In this document: piece after piece, positions 1-4,294 of the stretch
Numbering within the stretch: position 1 is the stretch's first letter
Layout: every line of letters begins with the position of its first letter
NCBI GenBank assembly: GCA_943356455.1
Contig: CALRFB010000013.1
Span: 8,895-16,074, forward strand
Source of the DNA: Candidatus Nomurabacteria bacterium
GTDB lineage: Bacteria; Patescibacteriota; Minisyncoccia; Phycocordibacterales; UBA9973
Direction: 5' to 3'
DNA: 7,180 nucleotides
The notes under the pieces: generated by a model
What the model was told of the DNA's origin: nothing
Database searches by the model: none
What the model saw: the letters and a program-made list of their open reading frames with translations, nothing else
Program-made: the position numbers and the translations under genes

Positions 1-434
1 GAGTCGGTAAAAACGGTACACTGTTTCGGGTTATTAAATTCCGCACCATGGTTCGAGACGCAGAAAAATCGGGTCCACAATGGTCACATGGCGCCGACAA
101 ACGCATCACTCCTGTAGGCCGTTTTCTGCGAGCTACCCATCTCGATGAAATGCCACAACTTATCAATATTTTTTGGGGAGATATGTCGTTTGTCGGGCCT
201 CGACCAGAACGACCGCACTTTGTTGAGTCACTCAGTACAACCATACCGTATTTTGAAATTCGCCATTCCATTACACCTGGGCTTACTGGCTGGGCACAAA
301 TCAGACATGGCTACACTTCTGACGCGGACGCTTTTTTTGAGAAATTTCAATATGATTTGTATTACATAAAAAACCGGTCCTTCGTTTTTGATCTACTCAT
401 CATTTTAAAAACAGCTCGTAAGCTGTTTGCCTAG
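1..434 (+). CDS. Polyprenyl-phosphate sugar-1-phosphate transferase, C-terminal part (5' truncated by window edge)
   Basis: This is the catalytic end of a bacterial sugar transferase (Pfam Bac_transf; WbaP/WcaJ/PglC superfamily). These membrane enzymes move a sugar-1-phosphate from a nucleotide sugar to undecaprenyl phosphate, the first step of capsule, exopolysaccharide or glycan assembly. The frame is open from the left edge (codons start at position 3), so the ATG at 48 is internal: it is the Met of the conserved KFRTM motif at in-window residues 12-16. Other family marks follow in order: DKRITPVGRFLR (about 32-43), the LDEMPQL segment with the catalytic Asp-Glu pair (48-49), GDMSFVGPRPERP (59-71), and TPGLTGWAQI (91-100). 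The tail DLYYIKNRSFVFDLLIILKT closes the domain and the gene stops at TAG 432-434. About 143 residues are visible. A catalytic-domain-only enzyme is near 200 residues and full-length forms near 450-480, so the total size and any N-terminal membrane domain are unknown. Family assignment is firm; sugar specificity cannot be read. Confidence 0.95.
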   Translation, partial: VGKNGTLFRVIKFRTMVRDAEKSGPQWSHGADKRITPVGRFLRATHLDEMPQLINIFWGDMSFVGPRPERPHFVESLSTTIPYFEIRHSITPGLTGWAQIRHGYTSDADAFFEKFQYDLYYIKNRSFVFDLLIILKTARKLFA

Positions 435-470
435 CGATTAGAAAGCAGCACATACCTACCAATCACGTGT

Positions 471-496
471 AAAAAAAACGCCCCAACACGGGCGTT
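471..496 (-). terminator. Rho-independent terminator of the leftward glycan operon
   Basis: The arms AACGCCC (477-483) and GGGCGTT (490-496) are perfectly complementary over 7 bp around a 6-nt loop. Read on the minus strand, the stem is followed by a run of T from the eight A residues at 471-478, giving a canonical intrinsic terminator about 30 nt after the glycosyltransferase stop codon. Read on the plus strand, the stem is followed only by ATTATC, so it would be at best a weak terminator for the convergent sugar transferase gene ending at 434. Confidence 0.85.
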
Positions 497-525
497 ATTA
501 TCATACAAGAACATGTCGAGCACAC

Positions 526-1359
526 TTACCATTTTTCTTTGTAATACTTTGCTAAACGGTTTACAAAAACTTGCAGCGGAAAGCGCACGAGAAAACCATA
601 GACAAAAATCCGGAGTGTCGCTCGAAAAAGTGAGCCGATATAATGCGGATAGTCGTGACGATATACATGAACCAAACGCAAACTTTTGCGAGCTTGTTCA
701 AGTTTATGTTGTGAACTCAATCCCCCACGACGCAGCATAAATGTCACACCATACATACCGAGGTTGCCGAGCTTGCCGATGCGCCCGAGACGTAACCACA
801 AATCGTAATCCTCAAGATGGCGCACGGCCTTGCTTTCCCCGTAACCACCAATAGACATGAGTGGTTCTCGTTTTATCAAAACGCTGGAATGTACGAAACA
901 ATTTTTCGATAAAAGTTTATTGCGAATAGCTGGATCAGTTTGCGGTACGAGGTAGCGGATCAATTCTTTACCTTGTTCGTCTATTAAAATAGTTCCTGTA
1001 CCAACGAGAATATAGTCTTTGTTGCGGGCAAAAAAAGCCATCTGCTTTTCGAGTTTAGTCGAGTCACTCCACGTGTCGTCGTCGTCAATGCGAGCAATGT
1101 ACGCACCACGAGATTCACGTAAGCCACGGTTAAGTGTTTTTTGAATACCGAGATTTTCGGCATTTTCAAGAATGCGGATACGCGGCTCGACCGCCACCAA
1201 TCCGTGGGCGACTAGTTTTGTGTCGTCGGTCGAGCCGTCATTTACGATGAGTAATTCCCATGTAGTATATGTTTGCACCATAACACTTGCAACCGCACGT
1301 TTTATATATCGTGCGCCATTGTGTGTTGGTAAAATAATACTAATGAGTTCTGATTCCAT
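526..1359 (-). CDS. Family 2 (GT-A fold) glycosyltransferase
   Basis: A 277-residue inverting glycosyltransferase of the GT2 type, predicted to add a sugar from a nucleotide donor to a lipid-linked or polysaccharide acceptor at the cytoplasmic membrane face. The N-terminus has the hallmark strand SIILPTHNGARYI (7-19) and the nucleotide-binding NDGSTDDT (40-47). The metal-binding DXD region is IDDDDTW (91-97), preceded by the usual GAYIAR. The acceptor half has HSSVLIKRE (157-165) and the EDYDLWLRL motif (183-191), whose ED pair is the likely catalytic base. A hydrophobic, basic tail (about 243-277) could attach the enzyme to the membrane. Length matches simple single-domain GT2 enzymes. It is the last gene of the operon: its ATG shares one base with the preceding TAA in a TAATG junction, which suggests translational coupling, and no Shine-Dalgarno motif is visible. 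Terminator 471-496 follows its stop. Donor and acceptor sugars cannot be predicted. Confidence 0.95.
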   Translation of the reverse strand: MESELISIILPTHNGARYIKRAVASVMVQTYTTWELLIVNDGSTDDTKLVAHGLVAVEPRIRILENAENLGIQKTLNRGLRESRGAYIARIDDDDTWSDSTKLEKQMAFFARNKDYILVGTGTILIDEQGKELIRYLVPQTDPAIRNKLLSKNCFVHSSVLIKREPLMSIGGYGESKAVRHLEDYDLWLRLGRIGKLGNLGMYGVTFMLRRGGLSSQHKLEQARKSLRLVHVYRHDYPHYIGSLFRATLRIFVYGFLVRFPLQVFVNRLAKYYKEKW

Positions 1360-1361
1360 TA
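1357..1361 (-). other. TAATG stop-start junction (translational coupling)
   Basis: On the minus strand the TAA of the TPR gene and the ATG of the glycosyltransferase gene share one A. With no recognisable ribosome binding site upstream, re-initiation by the terminating ribosome is the likely way the glycosyltransferase is translated. Confidence 0.7.
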
Positions 1362-2231
1362 TTTGTTGAGTTCGAGACTTGGTATAGAGTGTTTACTGAG
1401 AATATAATCTCGTATCTGTGTATACATTGGCGCCTGACGAGCGTCGAGTGTTATGAGGCGCGACAAAACTGTAACCATATTTTCTTGATCGTGTATTTTG
1501 TAGAAATAAAATAACATTTTTTGATACGTTTGCTGACTAAGTTTTGTGTCGATATCAGATCCCAAATTGAAAGATAGTTCAATTTCTTTGAGCGCCTCTG
1601 GTATATTTTTTTCATGTTGGTATGCCAAAAATTGACCCAAGTAGTAATGCAAATCTGGAATACGATCGTCTTCATCAAGGGAAGCGCGCAACAAGGCAAT
1701 CGCCGAGTCTATTTTCCCTCGATTATAAAGATTGATTGAGTAAGCGACAATAACCGTCTGCTGGTTTGGTACAATCTTGAGTGCTTGTTCGTAATAATCG
1801 CCAGCTTTAGCAGAAAAAGTTTCATCTATTTTAGGGTCACCACTTGTATGCCCTAAAATCTCATATAATTTTCCAAGGTTAATGAAAGTATTTAAGTAGG
1901 GTTTGGATACCGACACACTTTCTTCCAGCTTTTGCAAAGCAAAAGGCATGAGTTTTAGTGAAATAGATCTGTCTTCGCTACCGTACCCCTTTACAAGAAG
2001 TGTCGCAAAAAGATAGCGCACCATAGGCTGAGTATAGTTTGGTGTAAATAATTTTGGATTATCTAGTATATACGTTGGGTCCTGAGTTGTAACGACTTTC
2101 TTAAACGCACGATGGAAAGATGCGATTTGAAGATTTGGCACCACCGTCCACCAAATAAAAGCGATACCAGAAAAAAGGGTTACTGCACCCATGACAATAT
2201 ATAGGATTGATTCTTTAGTAGACGTTTTCAT
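1359..2231 (-). CDS. Membrane-anchored TPR protein, partner of the ligase-like protein
   Basis: A 290-residue protein with one N-terminal membrane segment (about 9-31) after a short polar stretch with three Lys, then a soluble alpha-helical domain. Degenerate tetratricopeptide repeats are visible around 111-155 (a loop insert separates its helices), 157-188 (with the NRGKIDSAIALL pattern), 192-224 (PEALKEIELSFNLG) and about 235-265. TPRs usually bind other proteins, so a scaffold or accessory role is likely; no catalytic motif is seen. Its ATG lies inside the end of the ligase gene (17-nt overlap, different frame). An in-frame TAG about 12 nt upstream of the ATG bars an N-terminal extension, and the next Met (residue 14) would cut the membrane segment, so 2231 is the best start. 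No ribosome binding site is evident. In many CPR bacteria such TPR regions are, as I recall, fused to the C-terminus of O-antigen ligase family proteins; here the two are separate overlapping genes. Confidence 0.85.
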   Translation of the reverse strand: MKTSTKESILYIVMGAVTLFSGIAFIWWTVVPNLQIASFHRAFKKVVTTQDPTYILDNPKLFTPNYTQPMVRYLFATLLVKGYGSEDRSISLKLMPFALQKLEESVSVSKPYLNTFINLGKLYEILGHTSGDPKIDETFSAKAGDYYEQALKIVPNQQTVIVAYSINLYNRGKIDSAIALLRASLDEDDRIPDLHYYLGQFLAYQHEKNIPEALKEIELSFNLGSDIDTKLSQQTYQKMLFYFYKIHDQENMVTVLSRLITLDARQAPMYTQIRDYILSKHSIPSLELNK

Positions 2232-3513
2232 TGTATGTAAACGCTATAAAAGCAATCATCGAATAAAAACCGAGGTAGGTAACTCCGACATCAAAAGTAA
2301 ATAGGTTATTTATAAAATATGCCACAATAAAAAATACAGTCACGGTGCCCAAAAGAAGTCTATTGCGCACTATACCCATAGCTCGTTTAGCCAATAAAAA
2401 CCAAGTGATTACATAGGTTACAAAACCGAGCAATCCTGTCATAACGAGCATATCTGCGAGTTTATTGTGCGCACGGTCTGTAAGTTTTTCTTCAAAATGG
2501 TAGATCATGGGATCGTAATGTTGTTGAAAAAAGTAAACGTAGTTATCCCAACCCCAACCGAAAAGTAATCGAGTTACTCCCCCGTCAGCAAAAAAACCGT
2601 TGATTGAAAGCTGAGTAAATTTGATACGGGAAGCTGCTGTTCCTTCGGAAAGTGATGTCGTTGCTAGACGATCAACACCAGGGATTTTTTGCCAAAAACT
2701 GGAATGTCGTGTAGTCAAGAAAACACCTGAAAATACAGCAATCACAGCAAGCGTACTACCTGCCAAAAAACGAATCGATGTGCCCATACAAGTACGTACA
2801 CCAAACTTGGCCAATAAAACTAACGTACACAAGAGAGCTATAAAAATAGCAACGATAGTTCCGCGTGTATCAGTGAGAAAAATACCGACAACAAAAAGTA
2901 GTATTGAGAAAAGAGCTCCGTATGCCCAGCCTGGTTTTCCAGCCTTTTTCCAAAGTAGAGCTAGATAGCCTGAGACAAAAATTGAAAAAAGATAATAACT
3001 AGCTAAAAAAATTGGGTTACCGATCAGGGCTTCTGGGCGATCTACTCCTCCGGCAGCCTGACTTAATTCAATTATGAATATACCGAGACTGACGATCCAG
3101 GTAAAAATAAAGTAAAGATTCCATTGTTTTTTTTCAAAAAGTAATGCCATCAAAAAACTTATGAGCGTAAAGGCAAATAAAGTCAGAAAACCCTCTGCAC
3201 GAAATGGTTCACCAAAAAATGCCATGCTTCTGTCATACGCAAAAGCCGCGCTCACTAAAAGGAGCGCGGCTTGCGCAATAACAGCCACAAAAAGCGGATT
3301 TTTAGCCACGGTACTGACTTTGTTTAGTAGCTCTGTGCGTTCGCTATTTTTCTTACCCAATACCATGGCGAGAAAAGTAAAAAGAATTGCCCCAAAAGCG
3401 AGCCCTCGGATCAATGTGATTTTGCCACCAATTTCAAACGTAATCAAATTGGGAGCAAGGATGATTGGCGTCAGGGCTGTTGCAAATAGTAACCAGATAG
3501 CAAACTTTTTCAT
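2215..3513 (-). CDS. O-antigen ligase/polymerase-like (Wzy_C-type) integral membrane protein
   Basis: A 432-residue protein with about 12 predicted membrane helices (near 5-24, 32-52, 75-92, 108-126, 131-149, 165-186, 197-214, 218-236, 249-268, 355-375, 386-402, 411-427) and one large extracytoplasmic loop (about 269-353). This matches the O-antigen ligase/Wzy_C superfamily, which includes lipid A-core ligases (WaaL), Wzy polymerases and O-oligosaccharyltransferases (PglL type). All act on undecaprenyl-linked glycans outside the membrane. Family-like motifs are GEPFRAEGF (101-109), GNPIFLASY (165-173), TDTRG (214-218), SRIKF with Arg296, the loop motif GWGWDNY (319-325), and DRAHNKLADML (346-356), whose Arg and His resemble the functional Arg/His of the long loop. 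The start follows the previous stop by 17 nt without a visible Shine-Dalgarno sequence. The end overlaps the next gene. Ligase, polymerase and protein O-glycosylation roles cannot be told apart from sequence. Lipopolysaccharide ligation is unlikely if the host is a CPR bacterium. Confidence 0.9.
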   Translation of the reverse strand: MKKFAIWLLFATALTPIILAPNLITFEIGGKITLIRGLAFGAILFTFLAMVLGKKNSERTELLNKVSTVAKNPLFVAVIAQAALLLVSAAFAYDRSMAFFGEPFRAEGFLTLFAFTLISFLMALLFEKKQWNLYFIFTWIVSLGIFIIELSQAAGGVDRPEALIGNPIFLASYYLFSIFVSGYLALLWKKAGKPGWAYGALFSILLFVVGIFLTDTRGTIVAIFIALLCTLVLLAKFGVRTCMGTSIRFLAGSTLAVIAVFSGVFLTTRHSSFWQKIPGVDRLATTSLSEGTAASRIKFTQLSINGFFADGGVTRLLFGWGWDNYVYFFQQHYDPMIYHFEEKLTDRAHNKLADMLVMTGLLGFVTYVITWFLLAKRAMGIVRNRLLLGTVTVFFIVAYFINNLFTFDVGVTYLGFYSMIAFIAFTYNENVY

Positions 3514-3530
3514 GAATTACAGAAGAATCA

Positions 3531-4205
3531 CTAATTGGATTGGAGTCGAACGATTTCAGCTTGATATATTGCTGTGCTTTGTGGATACAGAGCAATAGCG
3601 TCTTGCCAAGCGACAATCGCGTCTTCTTTTTGATTGTTGCGTTCAGCCACACCAGCAAAATAGGTAACGAGATTGATTTTAGTCTTACTATTCACAACCT
3701 TGAGACCTGCGGTATAAGTATCTTTTAGACTGCCGTATCCTGTATCTGTTGTTTCGTCGAGTAATGATATCTTCCATTTCCAGTAATCGGTATTGTCAGG
3801 ACTAATATCTATTGCTTTATTGAGTTCAGTCAGGGCCTCACGCCATTTTGATTGAGCGGTATACACGGTATATAAGCCAACGTGTGCTGTGTCGGCGTTC
3901 TTGTATCGAAGAGCGCTTGTGTAGTTCTTGATAGCTCCAGCATAGTCCTTGAGAGCAAACGCTTTGCGCGCATCCGACATAGCTAGGTTAAAATTCTGAT
4001 TGTCTATGGAACCTCCAACAGAAGCCGAGGCTGTATTTGATATGGTCGATACAGTGGCATTTGAGGTACTGTCAGTATTTGTAGCAAGGTCCGACTCTCC
4101 GATTGATGAACTTTGGTTTTCTATGGCGGCAAAATAGTAAGCCCCTCCAAAGATGACCGCCACGGCTAGTGCCCCAATAGCTATATATTTAGTCTGTGCT
4201 TTCAT
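3531..4205 (-). CDS. Membrane-anchored TPR protein with Ser/Thr/Asn-rich linker
   Basis: A 224-residue protein if started at the ATG at 4205. It has one N-terminal hydrophobic segment (about 7-27) after MKAQTK, read as an uncleaved signal anchor (no lipobox Cys). A low-complexity Ser/Thr/Asn linker (about 31-68) follows, and then helical TPR units at about 71-103 (KAFALKDYAGAIKNY), 104-137 (SKWREALTELNKAIDISPDN), a divergent one at 138-172, and 177-210 (KEDAIVAWQDAIALYPQS). The domain should lie outside the membrane and bind partner proteins; no enzyme motif is present. The frame stays open to 4268, but that earlier ATG sits inside the terminator hairpin and would place a charged, irregular stretch before the signal anchor, so 4205 is preferred. 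It is first in the operon and ends (TAG) 17 nt before the ligase gene. Its linker could be an O-glycosylation site. The exact role is unknown. Confidence 0.85.
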   Translation of the reverse strand: MKAQTKYIAIGALAVAVIFGGAYYFAAIENQSSSIGESDLATNTDSTSNATVSTISNTASASVGGSIDNQNFNLAMSDARKAFALKDYAGAIKNYTSALRYKNADTAHVGLYTVYTAQSKWREALTELNKAIDISPDNTDYWKWKISLLDETTDTGYGSLKDTYTAGLKVVNSKTKINLVTYFAGVAERNNQKEDAIVAWQDAIALYPQSTAIYQAEIVRLQSN

Positions 4206-4206
4206 A

Positions 4207-4212
4207 CCTCCT
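4207..4212 (-). promoter_or_regulatory. AGGAGG motif abutting the start codon
   Basis: A full-consensus AGGAGG ends one base before the ATG at 4205. That is much closer than the usual 5-9 nt, and there is no alternative start codon at normal spacing downstream. It is either an unusually close ribosome binding site or a chance element in a promoter that yields a near-leaderless mRNA. Confidence 0.4.
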
Positions 4213-4240
4213 ATTATATAGTCATTTGCTCCAAATACAA
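4213..4240 (-). promoter_or_regulatory. Probable promoter of the TPR/ligase/TPR/GT2 operon
   Basis: A perfect TATAAT (4218-4213 on the minus strand) lies just after the preceding gene's terminator and before the first operon gene. The best -35 candidate is TTGTAT (4240-4235) with a 16-nt spacer, which matches consensus only in its first three bases. The transcription start would fall around 4207-4204, that is, at or next to the ATG. The -10 match is strong; the -35 and the start site are inferred. Confidence 0.5.
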
Positions 4241-4257
4241 GGTTTTCACAGACAAAC

Positions 4258-4286
4258 AAAAAAACCACCCCGAAGGGTGGTTTTTT
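4258..4286 (-). terminator. Strong rho-independent terminator after the S-layer-like gene
   Basis: ACCACCC (4264-4270) pairs with GGGTGGT (4275-4281), and flanking A/T bases extend the stem to about 12 bp (4259-4270 with 4275-4286). On the minus strand the loop is TTCG closed by a C-G pair, the extra-stable C(UUCG)G tetraloop, and the stem runs into seven T. It sits 8 nt past the S-layer-like stop codon and insulates that gene from the glycan operon. Because the plus-strand reading also ends in six T, it could work in both directions, but no plus-strand gene approaches it. Confidence 0.92.
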
Positions 4287-4294
4287 GAGTTGAA

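Noticed and set aside
48..434. Sugar transferase starting at the ATG at 48
   Set aside because: The frame is open to the window edge and the residues before this Met (VGKNG...KFRT) belong to the conserved domain, so the gene is truncated by the window and does not start there.
435..525. Search for a small gene or RNA in the convergent gap
   Set aside because: Only the hairpin terminator is recognisable; the remaining bases show no open frame with a start signal and no other stable fold.
2621..2968. Plus-strand open frame of 115 codons opposite the ligase gene
   Set aside because: It lies wholly opposite a well-supported membrane protein gene; its translation is basic and low in recognisable structure, as expected of a shadow frame.
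3161..3598. Plus-strand open frame of 145 codons opposite the ligase start and TPR end
   Set aside because: It spans the junction of two real minus-strand genes, has no family resemblance, and looks like an antisense shadow.
4206..4268. Extension of the first TPR protein to an ATG at 4268
   Set aside because: That start lies inside the terminator stem, the added 21 residues precede a normal signal anchor and have no family-like character, and the extension would span the -10 box. The ATG at 4205 is the better start.
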